The notes under the pieces were generated by a model that saw only the letters and a list, made by a program, of their open reading frames with translations, searched no databases and was not told where the DNA came from. Positions 1 through 10,370 of a stretch of 64,000 nt of DNA are shown here, piece by piece. A program made the translations under genes and the position numbers. The stretch lies in assembly GCA_018907035.1 (NCBI GenBank), contig JACCIC010000177.1, positions 775,001 to 839,000 of the forward strand. The letters run 5' to 3'. The number at the start of each line of letters is the position of its first letter. Positions within the stretch are counted from its first letter, which is position 1. The stretch is from Sycobia sp. Sy_11. Lineage: Eukaryota; Arthropoda; Insecta; Hymenoptera; Epichrysomallidae.

Positions 1-141
1 CTGACAAACGAAGAGGATTTGAACACATTGGACCCGACCGCCGCACGAGTGGATTATTTCAGCGTTATTTTTGTACCAACAGTCATCCTAGAAGATTTTA
101 TAGGTCGTGTAATTGTATTTTTAAGGAAAAAATATGTTTAA
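1..141 (+). CDS. C-terminal end of an unidentified ORF, partial
   Basis: Frame 1 is open from the first base to a TAA at 139-141, giving 46 residues that enter from outside the window. The end is hydrophobic (VDYFSVIFVPTVILEDF) and closes with basic residues (LRKKYV). An AATAAA lies at 150-155, just downstream, as expected for a 3' end, but the whole region is AT-rich so this is weak. I do not recognise the family. It may be a last exon of a host gene, the end of a transposon ORF, or chance. Confidence 0.28.
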   Translation: MTNEEDLNTLDPTAARVDYFSVIFVPTVILEDFIGRVIVFLRKKYV

Positions 142-900
142 ATGTGTTAAATAAATATATTTAAATATTTTACATTTGCCACATATTTATTTGAATAGTC
201 ATATTGGAATAACTTTCAGTACGATGGGAGAACTATCTCTATATAATTTCATTATTTCTCCACCGTTGGACAATATAGAACTAATGTAACTAACTCCTAA
301 ATGCTCTAACTAATAGGCATGACTATCCTGTTTCGTTCCTTATGAGACTTTATCCTAGGTACGCTGTACGCCGTTTAAAGCAGTAGACTTCATTATCTAT
401 CTTCCCGGGCCTGAATCAAAGTTCATAAAATTTCGAATATTTAAAATCGAAGCATCCCAAATATTCGTAAATATTTAGTTTATTAGTTCAATCAATAAGT
501 GTTAATTATATTCTTTTTTTACCGAATCGATCATCAGATAAACAAAAAACTTACTTGTTAGCACGGAAGTGTATATTTTAATATATATAGTTTATATTAG
601 TTTTGTAAAAATATATATTGATTTTTCCCAATCCAACCGTCCCAAAGTCCCATCCAGAAGAATAAAAATGATCCCGATATTACAGCAATAGCTATTCTAG
701 TAGTAGTAATAGACGGTACAAATGTGATTTAAATGTAATATAAATTTCTTAATTTCTTCAATAATATATTAATAAAATAACTTAAGTTCTATATCGCAAG
801 TTTATATCGCGATTTATGTGGAATACAATCAAATTAGTTTGCCAAAAATTTATAAGGTCTAGTCGATAAGTAATCCAAAGTGGATCAGCCGTCCCCCGCG
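142..900. other. AT-rich stretch with no recognisable gene
   Basis: Both strands are full of stops. The only notable point is the possible polyadenylation signal at 150-155. No repeat unit, tRNA or coding similarity was seen. Confidence 0.5.
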
Positions 901-1330
901 GCTTTGAGAGCCGCCTGACCGACTTCCAGGGTCTGCCGCCGCCATCCTATCGCCAGCAGACCGGGACGACATCAACGTACGTGCCAGCACATTTTGTTCT
1001 CTCTCTCTCTTTCTCTCTTTCTCTTCCCCACCTTCGTGGATACCGTGGTTCAGAGGGCTCTCGACTTGCGATCCGTGCCCGGTAATTTCGCACCTTTTAA
1101 TGTATTTGTGTTATCGAATTAAAGGCTTTTGGTTTCTTTAAACTCCTTACGTTTTCCTTTCTACCTGTTCATTCCCGCTTCTGTCATATAGGATATTTCG
1201 TCCCTTGCGGACCACTCCTCTTCCTTGCGGATTTAGCCGGGGTTCAACCAAGCTGGGCATAATTTTTTGTACCGGTTGTGTCTGCCAACCTCGTGCTCGA
1301 CATGCACCCAATTACATGGCGCCCAACGCT
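901..1330 (+). repeat. Candidate 3' part of a long terminal repeat plus primer-binding site
   Basis: Base composition changes to GC-richer, with a CT tract at about 999-1023. The segment ends ATTACA at 1311-1316, directly followed by TGGCGCCCAACGCT (1317-1330). A TGG-initial 14-mer of this kind right after a CA end is the usual layout of an LTR boundary followed by a tRNA primer-binding site, and TGGCGCCCAAC is common in Gypsy-type elements. The left LTR boundary was not found, and no matching second LTR was seen after the decayed Gypsy that starts at about 2.8 kb, so the link between the two is inference. Confidence 0.35.
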
Positions 1331-2485
1331 ATTTAGGCTTCGCACAAATTATAAAAATACATATACACTTGCATATATATATGTACTATATATATAAGAT
1401 ATATTTAAAGTACGCCGGCGAATTTCGCATTAAATATACGCGGCAGTATAATAGAATATAATCAATAAAATTAGTTTGTGTAGTTTGTAATAAAAGTAGT
1501 ATATTATTCTGTGCTGATTATAATTCTATTCCGAGTAATATAATTATATTATATCGATTATAGTTGTATTAGGAACTACGAAAGCGCCGCGCCCCGCAAA
1601 TTTTTACATCTTCATTATAATATTTGTGCAAAATTAGAAATAATACGTAAAATCTATTCTATAATAATACTATTCTATAATACGACCGAAATTTCAATTT
1701 ATTGTCCATTAACAATAACAAAAATTTTACAAAATAATAAATAATAAATATAATAATATTGAAGTGATATTAAAAATCTGTAAATAATGTTAATATAATA
1801 TTATAAATAATACAAACATTATAAATATCAGAAATACGGTAAAGCGAATTATATTATATCGGTAAATATAATTATACAGTGGCCGCACGGCAAATAGAAA
1901 ATTTATATTTTCTCCGAACTGTGTATACACGCGCATGCTTACATGTGTATGCACCGATTACCGCGACTTTATGCTATAGGTATGTACTTACGAATTGAAA
2001 TAAATTGGTGGGCGTTTCACATAAAAGTTTTTTTCTTTTTTTTTAAAGGAAAAAATACAAAAATCAATATTTTCTTTTTTTTCGTATTTTTGTCTTTTTT
2101 TCGCGACGTAAAAAAATCGTTTTTTATGTGTTGGTTTTGTTTAATTTTGTTTTTTTTTCAGAAAACATAAAAAGTGTGTTTTATGGAGGAATTTTATTTT
2201 ACTTTTCTTTTTTTTGCAAAATCCACAAATTGAAATTATTGGTTCTTGGAAATATCAATCAATTCATTCTTAAATTTTTTTAGAAAATGTCGACGAATTA
2301 ATTTTTTTCTATTATTAAGTGTATAAATAAGTTTCCGCCGTTTTCAAAAGGTGGCATCGTCGATAAGATAACATCGAAATTTTCAGCTGTAAAGCGTCGT
2401 ATAGTATATGTTGACATTTAAAAAGAGTATAACATTTTAATACCTCTGACTTTTCACTAGCATAACTTAGTTTTAATAGTTTAAG
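1331..2485. other. AT-rich stretch, no gene recognised
   Basis: Very AT-rich, with T-runs at about 2029-2160. The short ORFs here are lysine/phenylalanine-rich translations of low-complexity sequence. It could be leader sequence of the LTR element whose primer-binding site lies at 1317, but nothing proves that. Confidence 0.5.
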
Positions 2486-2817
2486 ATGTCAAGTTTTGAG
2501 CCAAGTAAGTGTCATTGGCATGAATTGTTAATTTACTTTTTCATTTACAGCAATCTGCAGATGAAGCACATCTGCTACTCATAGAAGCATATGACGATGT
2601 TAATTTGAGTGAGAGAAGTTGTCGGGAGTGGTTCCAAAAATTGAAAAATGGCGATTTTGACATGGAAGACAAAACACGCAGTAGAAGGCCCAAAGTGGTA
2701 ACATAGAATTGGAAGGTTCACTGGAGGAAGATCGGTGCTAAACGCAAGAAGAACTTGCCCAAGAGTTAGGAGTGACTCAGCAAGCTATTTCACAACGTCT
2801 CAAAACCCTGGATATTT
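2486..2817 (+). pseudogene. mariner transposase, N-terminal fragment
   Basis: Mariner-family transposase (IS630-Tc1-mariner superfamily, cut-and-paste). The start MSSFEP at 2486 is typical. After a one-base shift near 2550 the paired helix-turn-helix region follows: ADEAHLLLIEAY, then LSERSCREWFQKLKNGDF and MEDKTRSRRPK. A stop (TAG, about 2705) and another shift lead to EELAQELGVTQQAISQRL, the second DNA-binding helix. It ends about 110 residues in, before any DDE/D catalytic residue, where Gypsy gag sequence takes over. No terminal inverted repeat was identified. It is dead and 3'-truncated; a catalytic-domain fragment of the same superfamily lies at 44.8 kb. Confidence 0.75.
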
Positions 2818-2828
2818 GACGATTCTGA

Positions 2829-3345
2829 ATAGGTTTGAAGAGCTATGGTCGCACTACAAACAGCTCGTCCTCGTATACCGTCATCTACTCTCGGAAATTA
2901 GTTAGGCGGGAGAAGATTACGAGTGTAAATCAGCTAATGGAGCTCGCCCGAAAGGCTGAATGCATCCTCGATGTGGAGCGCAACTACAACCTTCCGCGAT
3001 CACCCGAGGACTGTATATTGACCGAAGTGACCTTTTGTATGGTCAACACGTCTCGCACGTTCCCAAAGTCGAAAATCGCAGCTGTAGACGTTAGGCTGCC
3101 AGACTTTAAGGCTTTAATGCGAGAAGTCTTACAAGCAGTTGAACTTGGAGCCGTGGCTCTTGATTTACAAGCGCCAGGGGTCGCAGCTCCTACGATGTAA
3201 AAGAGCAGTCGTGAATTCCACCCGAAGTCGCCTCGTACGAGGAAGAGCAGAGCGTCGACCTCGCCTAAATCAGCGATAAAGCCTCCCTTTAGGGGAAAAT
3301 TTGTGCACAATCCCCTCAGCGACCGAAATAAAGTCAGATAATAGA
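2829..3345 (+). pseudogene. Gypsy A gag, C-terminal part
   Basis: Two overlapping frames read as gag: RFEELWSHYKQLVLVYRHLL (from about 2831), then after a shift KITSVNQLMELARKAECILD, the typical end of a Gypsy capsid domain. The remainder (to about 3345) is basic (SPRTRKSRASTSP, KPPFRGKF) and may be the nucleic-acid-binding tail, but no CCHC knuckle is visible. The capsid-forming N-terminus is missing. The identity follows from this helix pattern and from the protease and RT downstream. Confidence 0.5.
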
Positions 3346-3539
3346 TCCTGAGGCATGGTTTCTGTGCTAGTGTTCTAGTTGGCTAGAGTACTCCTTGCGC
3401 AGTTTTCCCGAGTGTTCGGAAAAAGGGCGAGTAAATAAAGTCCAACTTGAGCCTATGCTTCGTGAGACCTCTGCGAATCAACATCCAGCTGCGGGGACAC
3501 GGGGTAATGATGATTATCCCCTTCTATTTATAAAGGAGG

Positions 3540-3935
3540 AACATCACGACCGTGTTCACGATTATGGATACAGATGGGCATAGGCGAGTTTCGCTTACAT
3601 GCATGCTAGATGCAGGAGCTGCTCCTCGGTTTTTTTGCACTTGGTCCTTTAGTCCGATTTTTTCCGGATCTAGCGCTTGACTCGTGACGGGAAAGATTAA
3701 GCCGATAATAGGTCAAGTGGCTCTTCCGTTTGCCATTACAGACGTTGAAATGGAGTTAGACGAGAACTTAATTTCCAACTTAGAAAATGACTGTCTGGTC
3801 GGTGCGAATTTCTATCGCACTTTCAATGCAGTCATCTACCCGCGCGACAATACTATGCCAATCGAGGTGAAACGAATCTCCTTCCGGTATAGCGCTGCAC
3901 CCTTTCTGTTACTTCAATGTATTCACTTGCCTTGA
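3540..3935 (+). pseudogene. Gypsy A aspartic protease (retropepsin-like)
   Basis: A frame from ATG 3564 reads DTDGHRRVSLTCMLDAGA, placing the catalytic triad as DAG (3609-3617) where active retropepsins have DTG or DSG. After a frameshift the second half (3684-3935) reads GKIKPIIGQVALPF and DCLVGANFYRTFNAVIYP, matching the hydrophobic-glycine end of this fold. The enzyme would mature the Gag-Pol polyprotein. The changed active site and the broken frame make it non-functional. Confidence 0.55.
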
Positions 3936-3940
3936 TAGGT

Positions 3941-4620
3941 CTAGCTAATATCGACGACAGTCAACGTCGTGCCCACGAGGAACTCCTCGACCAGATACTA
4001 CAACCTGCTGTTCAACCTCTAGGTTACACGTATGTGACCGACCATGAGATTGATGTCTTCTATGGACGGCTGATTAAGCAGTGTTACAATCCGCTTTTTA
4101 AGAAGATAGAGCTTGAAATGCATACGCAAGTACGCAAAATGCTTTATTAAGGCCTAGTTCGCAGATCAATTAGCGAGTGGTCAAGCCCCGTTGTAATAGT
4201 TCGCACGAGCAACGGGAGCTATTGATTCTGCGTAGATTATTATGCGCAAATTGAACTCCGTGTCCATAGTCAGCCCTCTTCGGAATGAATCATGAAACCT
4301 CTCTGCCTTCATGGCTTCAGGCATGGAGTTGTTTGAATGGACCCGTATGCCATATGGTGTCGCCGGTGAGCCTGTAACCAATCAGCAACTAAGCGACAAA
4401 CCGATCGGATCTGAAATGGAGCTGGTAGGTTTCGCCTACCTCGGTGATGTAATCATCGCTACGGAGAGCTTCGACGAGCACCTTAGGTAGTTCGAGCGCA
4501 TTCTGCAGCAAAGTTCCGATGCTGGCCTTACTATTAATATGCAGGAAAGCCAATTCGGCCCCGCATAAGTTCGGTTTCTTGTGGATCGCGTTATTCGAGG
4601 ATCGCGATGATTTTTGACCA
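3941..4620 (+). pseudogene. Gypsy A reverse transcriptase
   Basis: The N-terminal lead HEIDV...LIKQCYNPLFKKIELEM and KMLY (to 4150) precedes GLVRRSISEWSSPVVIVR, a hallmark of Gypsy RT. After more stops, GFAYLGDVIIATESFDEHL gives the palm motif with YLGD in place of YLDD, so one catalytic aspartate is lost. The stretch in between is heavily eroded. The domain would copy the element RNA into DNA. Fragment order and spacing fit one RT domain with internal deletions. Confidence 0.7.
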
Positions 4621-4789
4621 TCTCACCAGAGATTTTGATTCTCACCCGACTGACAAAGCAAAATATTAAGTACCATTGGGGAGAAGAGCAGCAGCAAGTC
4701 TCTGAATAAATTCGCGCGTTTGTCTCATCTGAACCAGTCGCAGTCTTCACTCGAACGTCGTTTGGAGAAACATTCTTCATATAAACGGA

Positions 4790-5035
4790 CGCAAGCGACT
4801 AGGGACCAAGCGTCATGATCACACAAATAGTTGATGTCATGGGGCGCATGCTCTCCTACGCTAGTCGCACGGTAACTGCGACTGAAGGTTATTATTCGGT
4901 CACCAAACGTGAGTGCCTCGTCGTGCTATGGGCTGTACATAAATTTCGACTGTATGTCGAAAGCTACCACTTTCAGGTGATAAGCGATTGGAGCAGCTTG
5001 CATTGGCTGCATTCATCGTACGGGTAGACTCGCTC
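4790..5035 (+). pseudogene. Gypsy A RNase H domain
   Basis: MLSYASRTVTATEGYYSVTKRECLVVLWAVHKFR then LYVESYHFQVISDWSSLHWL is the standard Gypsy RNase H core. The conserved SYASRTL, the YSV-ECLAVVWA segment and the TDHSSLKWL box are all visible, with TDHSSL altered to SDWSSL. In the intact element it removes the RNA strand after reverse transcription. The frame stops at 5027. Confidence 0.75.
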
Positions 5036-5299
5036 GCTGAGCCTTCGAACAATAGGAATATGACTATGAAGTCATCCACTACAAAGGTACCTTGAATTGT
5101 GTACCAGCTGCCCTCTCGCGATTCTACGAGGACGAGCCGACCTGCGAAGTCGCCTTCCTCGGCGTCACCAATGTGCAACATCCCTGGTATCTGCGCCTTC
5201 GTAAGAAAGTCGTGAGCGATTCTACCAACCATCCATATTGAAAATTCGTCAGGAAACGCGCGATCCCACCATCGAATATCTAGTAGATGGAGGATCCAG

Positions 5300-6150
5300 G
5301 ATGCAAGAAAACTAATTGCACCTAAAGAAGATCGCTGTACTGTTCTTCATGAATGTCATGAGTAGCTGACAGCTGGTCATTTTGGATGCGATAAGACGTA
5401 TGATCGTATTGCACAATCGTGCTATTGGCCCTCGTTGCCCAAAAATGTAACCAAATTCATCCGTGATTGCACGCTGTACAAGGAATGTAAGGTACAGCAA
5501 ATTGTACCAGATGGTCTGATGGGCCATCGAACGTTCATTCGCCCTTGCGTAGTAGTAGCTGGAGACGTCATGGGTCCGTTTCCATGATCTACCTGAGGGT
5601 ACGAGTACTTACTCGTCTTCATGGACCTATTCACTCATTGGGCAGAATGTATCTCCATCTGATAGGTAAATGCGCAAAAGATTCGGCGCGATTTAAAAGA
5701 TCACGTATTTTTATGCTTTAATACGTCCGAGATTTTCCTATCGGACAATGGCACCGAATTTCGTAATAAGATCATCGAAATATTCCTTTTGGAGTGTGGG
5801 GTAGAGCATTCAACAATACCCCTTTATCACGCTCAAGCCAATCCGGTCGAAATGGTCAATCCGACTCTTAAGACCGCGAAAGTTGCCTCCATTCGGGAGT
5901 CTCACAGCACTTGGAATGCGCACATCGTCGAACTGATGTTCGCATACAATACAACCGTACAAGTATACATACTTTCTGAACACGGGCCGTCACCCCCAGC
6001 TCCTGGCATGCATCGACGCCAGAAAGAGCAGCGAGCACATATATCGCAAGAAAAGGCTGCTCTACAGCAATGGAAAGCGCGTATGGAGAAGTTACCTGAT
6101 CTACATATAAAGGCAGCAAAAAACTCGCAGCAAGCACAGGCAAACTAAGC
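5300..6150 (+). pseudogene. Gypsy A integrase (zinc-binding and catalytic domains)
   Basis: From about 5367 one frame reads LTAGHFGCDKTYDRIAQSCY followed by FIRDCTLYKEC, the HHCC zinc-binding domain (C-x2-C spacing intact at the end). GDVMGPFP marks the entry to the catalytic core, then stops follow. At 5789-6148 ECGVEHSTIPLYHAQANPVE supplies the last catalytic glutamate of the DD(35)E core, then the helix LKTAKVASIRESHSTWNAHI. The integrase would insert element cDNA. At least four breaks are present. Confidence 0.75.
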
Positions 6151-6241
6151 TCACTATTATAATGCGAGACATCGCGATGTTCACTACGCGATTCGCGAGC
6201 GCATATGGCGACGTAAATACATACTCTCGTAGATAAAATCA

Positions 6242-6284
6242 CTTTTACGTATTTCGGGGATGAATGTGAAGAATTATAACTATA
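6242..6284 (+). repeat. 43-bp direct repeat, partner at 7401-7442
   Basis: CTTTTACGTATTT...TGAAGAATTATAACTATA occurs at 6242-6284 and again at 7401-7442 with a few mismatches in the middle; the last 18 bp are identical. It brackets the BEL/Pao remnant. It could be the edge of a shared LTR or of a duplicated target, but neither can be shown here. Confidence 0.45.
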
Positions 6285-6465
6285 CCGTTCCAATGAATAC
6301 CTAACAAAAACCTAACTAATAAGAATACAAATAAATCATAGTTTCAACAGCATCTATTCAACACTGAATTTTTATGCTGATGACTGCTTATGAAGAGCTA
6401 GCAGAATCGCACGGAGATTCCGGAAAGAAACGAAATAATTTAACAAATCTTTCATAGACAGGCAG

Positions 6466-7262
6466 TTGGAACAGCATAAATGCATATCCCATAATTCAGC
6501 CTTAGCTTACAATTCAATAGCAGATAAAAATACCAGTCTGCTGGATAAACCACAGAAAATATTAGTTTATTGTAATCCGCGGAAGCATATAATAAGATAT
6601 TATATTAATGGTATTTTTCGTGCCAGGGAAAGATTATTTCTATCTGATATTGTACAGCTGTTCGATCCGTTCATTGTATCGCGTAATAGTATGCGCTAGG
6701 ATATTCGTTCAAAAGCTTTGAATCGCAAAGCTGAATGGGACGAGTCAGTTCCACAGAGTCTACACTACATTATAAATGAAATAATTTGAAAGGCCAAATG
6801 CGTTAAATAAAAAATTTGACGATAAACCTAGTGTCTACAACAAATATACCTAGTGAATAGTCACAAATTTCAATTATATAGATTTTGCGACACAAACGAA
6901 GAGCCATATGGTGCATCTATATATTTATGTTCTGCGGACAAGATTATTTTATGATACAACTTCTATGCGCAAAATCATGGTTCGCGTCAGTCAACTTGGA
7001 TAGCCTGCTACGACGAGAACAATGCGCTGCGCTGCTATTAGTGTAATTAGTGAACAAAATTATAGATATATTATGCCTATTATTTTCAACAGCATGTGAC
7101 TGATCTGATTCAACAATAGTACTACATTGGATTAAATTATCTTCTCATATTAAAACCTTTGTTATGAATCGAGTGAACCCAATTCAGGAATTACATAGAA
7201 ATAATGAATGGTATCATATAGCCAGTGCAGAAAAAGCTGCTAATGTTTGATCGCGAGACGTT
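6466..7262 (+). pseudogene. BEL/Pao pol remnant (copy A)
   Basis: DIVQLFDPFIVSR...AEWDESVPQ (about 6635-6775) matches the Pao-type segment between RT and RNase H (LFDPLG, WDEPLP). FQLYRFCDTNEEPYGASIYL (about 6868-6930) is the BEL RNase H start (FCDAS..AYGA..Y). VLHWIKLSSHIKTFVMNRV, then IQEL and NEWYHIASAEKAANV (about 7118-7250) is the RNase H end (WHHVPSEDNPADLLSRG in intact elements). Several stops interrupt it. RT and integrase are missing, so this is an internal fragment. Confidence 0.68.
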
Positions 7263-7553
7263 TTGTGATACTAGCTTAACATTTGTGGAACAGTGAAGCC
7301 TTTAACGTAGAGAGTATATTCGTGCCTAGGATAATTGTTATATGCATTCATGTATGAATAGAATTATAAGAAAATTGCAGACCCACATAGGTTTAAATAT
7401 CTTTTACGTATTTGCGAAAGAAACTGAAGAATTATAACTATATTTTTATGTCATTAAGCTGTCGGATAGCGAACACTAAAATGTGCATGAGTGTATCTGT
7501 GTCTAATCTTGTTATCTCGGAATCGTACTCAAAATATAAAGTTGCCCTTTGTC

Positions 7554-7566
7554 ATAAACCAATTAT
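7554..7566. repeat. Target-site duplication, left copy, of PLE-1
   Basis: ATAAACCAATTAT at 7554-7566 matches ATAAGCCAATTAT at 10415-10427 with one mismatch. The two copies exactly bracket PLE-1. Confidence 0.65.
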
Positions 7567-7654
7567 AAAACAATTGAATTGTACTTCTGTCGACTGCCCA
7601 TATACAAATTAATAAATTTTTTTTTTATTGGTCTTACAGTCCAATCAATTCCAT

Positions 7655-7820
7655 CCAAAAATAAAATAAAATAAAAATAAAAATACAATAAAAATAAAAA
7701 ATAAAAATAATAATAAAAAATAAAAAATAAGAAATAAAAATAAAAAATAATAAAAATAAAATAAAAAAAATAAAATTTAAAAATAAAAATTAAATTAAAA
7801 ATTAAATTAAAATTATAATG
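7655..7820. repeat. (AAAAT)n-type microsatellite in the PLE-1 left arm
   Basis: A degenerate AAAAT/AAATA tract; its mirror in the right arm is the TTTTA tract at about 10205-10370. It belongs to the 3' terminal region of the element and recurs at 49770-49880 and 53795-53935 in the other insertion. Confidence 0.85.
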
Positions 7821-7949
7821 ACAGTCAGACTGTCCTTGTTTACATTCACCCCCGTAGACTAATCTGAAAATAAAATATTAGCTGAAAAAATTCTTTGTTA
7901 GTAAAGTGCAGTCTGACTGTCCCCAACACCCTTACCTAATTGAAGACTT

Positions 7950-7989
7950 GTCCAACGTTTCGAGCTCGCTACGGCTCCTCATCAGGGAC
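7950..7989 (-). ncRNA. Hammerhead-ribozyme-like motif, PLE-1 left arm
   Basis: Read on the minus strand: GTCC, core CTGATGAG, a stem II (GAGC...GCTC), then GAAAC, GTT and GGAC, which pairs with the opening GTCC (stem I). This is the hammerhead core CUGANGA...GAAA with a very short stem III, a form reported for Penelope-like retroelements. The assignment is from motif reading only; self-cleavage is not shown. Confidence 0.6.
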
Positions 7990-8050
7990 TAATCTAAACC
8001 TTATATTCTAATCTATATATACCTATATATCTACATCTATCTATATATCT

Positions 8051-9933
8051 ATGGAATATTATATTGTAAAAATAATCTCCCGATCAAAGAAATCATCGCG
8101 GAGGTTGAAAGTAATCTTTTTGGTTTAAATGATGAAGTAAAAAAGGAATGTAGGGCATCTTTGGTTAATGTCATTAGTAATTTTAAAAGAGAAAATAAAT
8201 TTGATAATTTTTTAAATAGTACTTTTATACATGATTTAATTACCGCGAAGAATTTTTTAAAAAATAACCCTAATATAATCTTCCAAAAGGCCGACAAAGG
8301 TAATGTAACTGTAGCTTCCAATAAAATTGATTACATAAATTGTATAAATAATATATTAAATGATGATAGTACTTATTTGAAGATTGGTAATCCACATATC
8401 ATTAAGCTACAAAATAATTTGAAAGAGTTATTAAATAATTGGAAAAGAAATGAATATATAAATGATACTACATATAAGTATTTAAAATGTGAAAATGGAA
8501 CTGTGGCAAAATGTTATGGGCTTCCCAAGATTCATAAAGAAAATCTGACATTTAGAATAATAATATCTTCCATAGGTTTCCCAACTTATAATATTGCTAG
8601 ATTTTTGTCTAATATATTGGTTAAGATAGTTGGAAGAACTAGTTCTTACATTAAGGATAGTTGGTGTTTTTACAATGAAATGAAAGATATTGTTATTCCG
8701 AAAAATTACAAGATGATTTGATTGGATGTAGTATCTTTGTTTACAAATGTACCTTTAGAGTTGTTAAATGGTATTATACAGGAAAAGTGGAATGAAATTA
8801 ATTTGCATACAAAATTGACAATGAATGAATTTATTAAAGCAATTAATTTGGTTTTTAATAACACAATTTTTTCATTTGATAATAAATTTTATGAACAAAA
8901 ATACGGATGTCCAATGGGGTCGCCTTTGTCACCGGTTATAGCTAATTTAGTTATGGAAAAGTTGGAAAGTATAGCCTTGTCAAAATTGCTTTTTGAACCA
9001 ATGATATTTAAGAGATATGTTGATGATATCTTTACAATTGTTCCAGAAGTTTTTATGGATGAAATGGTGGATGTTTTCAATTCTGTACATGACAGAATTA
9101 AATTTACAAGGGAGGTTGAAGTAAATAGTCAGTTAAGTTTTTTGGACATTAATGTAATTAGATGTAGTAATAATAAGGTAAAACTTAATTGGTACAGAAA
9201 GCCTACTTGGTCAGGTAGGTTTTTAGATTTTAATTCACACCACCAATTCGGAAACAAAATTGGAGCATTGAGGGGTGTCATTGACAGAGCAATTAAATTG
9301 TCACATAAAGATTTTAGACAAAATAATTTACAGATAGTAAGAGAGACTTTTATTAATAATGGCTATCCAATTCAATTTATTAATAGATTGATTGCTGAGA
9401 GATTGTTTGATATTTATAATACCGAAAATAGACATAGTGCAGGAATTGATTTTAACGGAGGCAAAATTATTGTCTTACCATATGTTCCAGGATTATCTGA
9501 AAGAATAAAAAGAAATTTTCGGAAATATAACATTCAAATTTTCTTTAAAAATCGCAGTAATTTAAGTAGATTATTTAATAATTGCAAAGATAAGGATGAT
9601 TTATGCTTAAAGTCAGGAGTTGTTTACAAGATTAATTGCATGGATTGTGATAAATACTATATTGGACAAACAGATAGATATTTAAAAAAGAGAATTTATG
9701 AGCATAAATATAGTTTACGTAGCTCACATATTACTTCTGGTTTAAAAGAGCATTGTTTAAAGTTTTTACATTCTTTTGATTTTGTGAATGTGAATATTTT
9801 GGAGCATGGTATTAATAATAAGTATAAACGGGAGAGTCTTGAAAGTATTCACATTTCCAGGAATCGAAATAATGTGAATTTAATGTTAGAGTCTGGTAGA
9901 TTGGACAGTGTTTATCATTCCTTATTAAATTGA
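8051..9933 (+). pseudogene. PLE-1 reverse transcriptase / GIY-YIG endonuclease, one in-frame stop
   Basis: One frame is open from 8051 to 9933 except for a single TGA at 8719-8721. The sister copy at 51.4 kb has TCA (Ser) there, so this is a point nonsense change. RT motifs: ADKGNVTVAS, CYGLPKIHKE, LDVVSLFTNVP (first catalytic Asp), YGCPMGSPLSPVIANL, and FKRYVDDIFTIV (YVDD). The C-terminus carries the endonuclease: CLKSGVVYKINC, then CDKYYIGQTDRYLKKRIYEHK. These give the GIY-YIG pattern with its zinc-finger-like cysteines. Penelope RTs are related to telomerase and prime at nicks made by this nuclease. The N-terminal region present in the longer copy is missing here. Confidence 0.88.
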
Positions 9934-10034
9934 TTGGTTTTGGACAATTTGTGTAGAGGGGGAATTTATATTTAATTTACGAAATTTGGTGGTGGGGATG
10001 GGTATATATAGATTAGAATATAAGGTTTAGATGA

Positions 10035-10074
10035 GTCCCTGATGAGGAGCCGTAGCGAGCTCGAAACGTTGGAC
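10035..10074 (+). ncRNA. Hammerhead-ribozyme-like motif, PLE-1 right arm
   Basis: GTCC (10035-10038), CTGATGAG (10039-10046), stem II GAGC/GCTC, GAAAC (10063-10067), GTT and GGAC (10071-10074). Stem I pairs GTCC with GGAC. It sits just 3' of the endonuclease ORF, the usual place for a Penelope 3' terminal hammerhead. The mirror copy is at 7950-7989. Confidence 0.62.
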
Positions 10075-10204
10075 AAGTCTTCAATTAGGTAAGGGTGTTG
10101 GGGACAGTCAGACTGCACTTTACTAACAAAGAATTTTTTCAGCTAATATTTTATTTTCAGATTAGTCTACGGGGGTGAATGTAAACAAGGACAGTCTGAC
10201 TGTC

Positions 10205-10260
10205 ATTATAATTTTAATTTAATTTTTAATTTAATTTTTATTTTTATTTTTTATTTTTTT

Positions 10261-10291
<31 letters not shown>

Positions 10292-10370
10292 TGTTTTATT
10301 TTTTTTTATTTTTTTTTATTTTTTTATTTTATTTTATCTTTATTTTTATTTTATTTTATTTTTGAATGGA
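10205..10370. repeat. (TTTTA)n-type microsatellite in the PLE-1 right arm
   Basis: T-rich mirror of 7655-7820 with runs of up to about 20 T. It lies between the GACAGTC palindrome and the outer end GATTGGACTGTAAGACC. Confidence 0.85.

Larger units (their letters stand above)
2820..6290 (+). mobile_element. Decayed Ty3/Gypsy retrotransposon (copy A)
   Basis: Order along the plus strand is gag, aspartic protease, reverse transcriptase, RNase H, zinc-binding integrase domain and integrase core: the Ty3/Gypsy order. Every domain is interrupted by stops or frameshifts. The gag 5' part is lost at the junction with the mariner fragment. No clear LTR was found at the 3' end; the only lead is a 43-bp segment at 6242-6284 that recurs at 7401-7442. 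Domain pieces are listed separately. Confidence 0.8.

Noticed and set aside
7655..7820. CRISPR-like or satellite array in the AAAAT tract
   Set aside because: Units are irregular 5-6-mers without spacers; it is the A/T tract of a Penelope 3' end.
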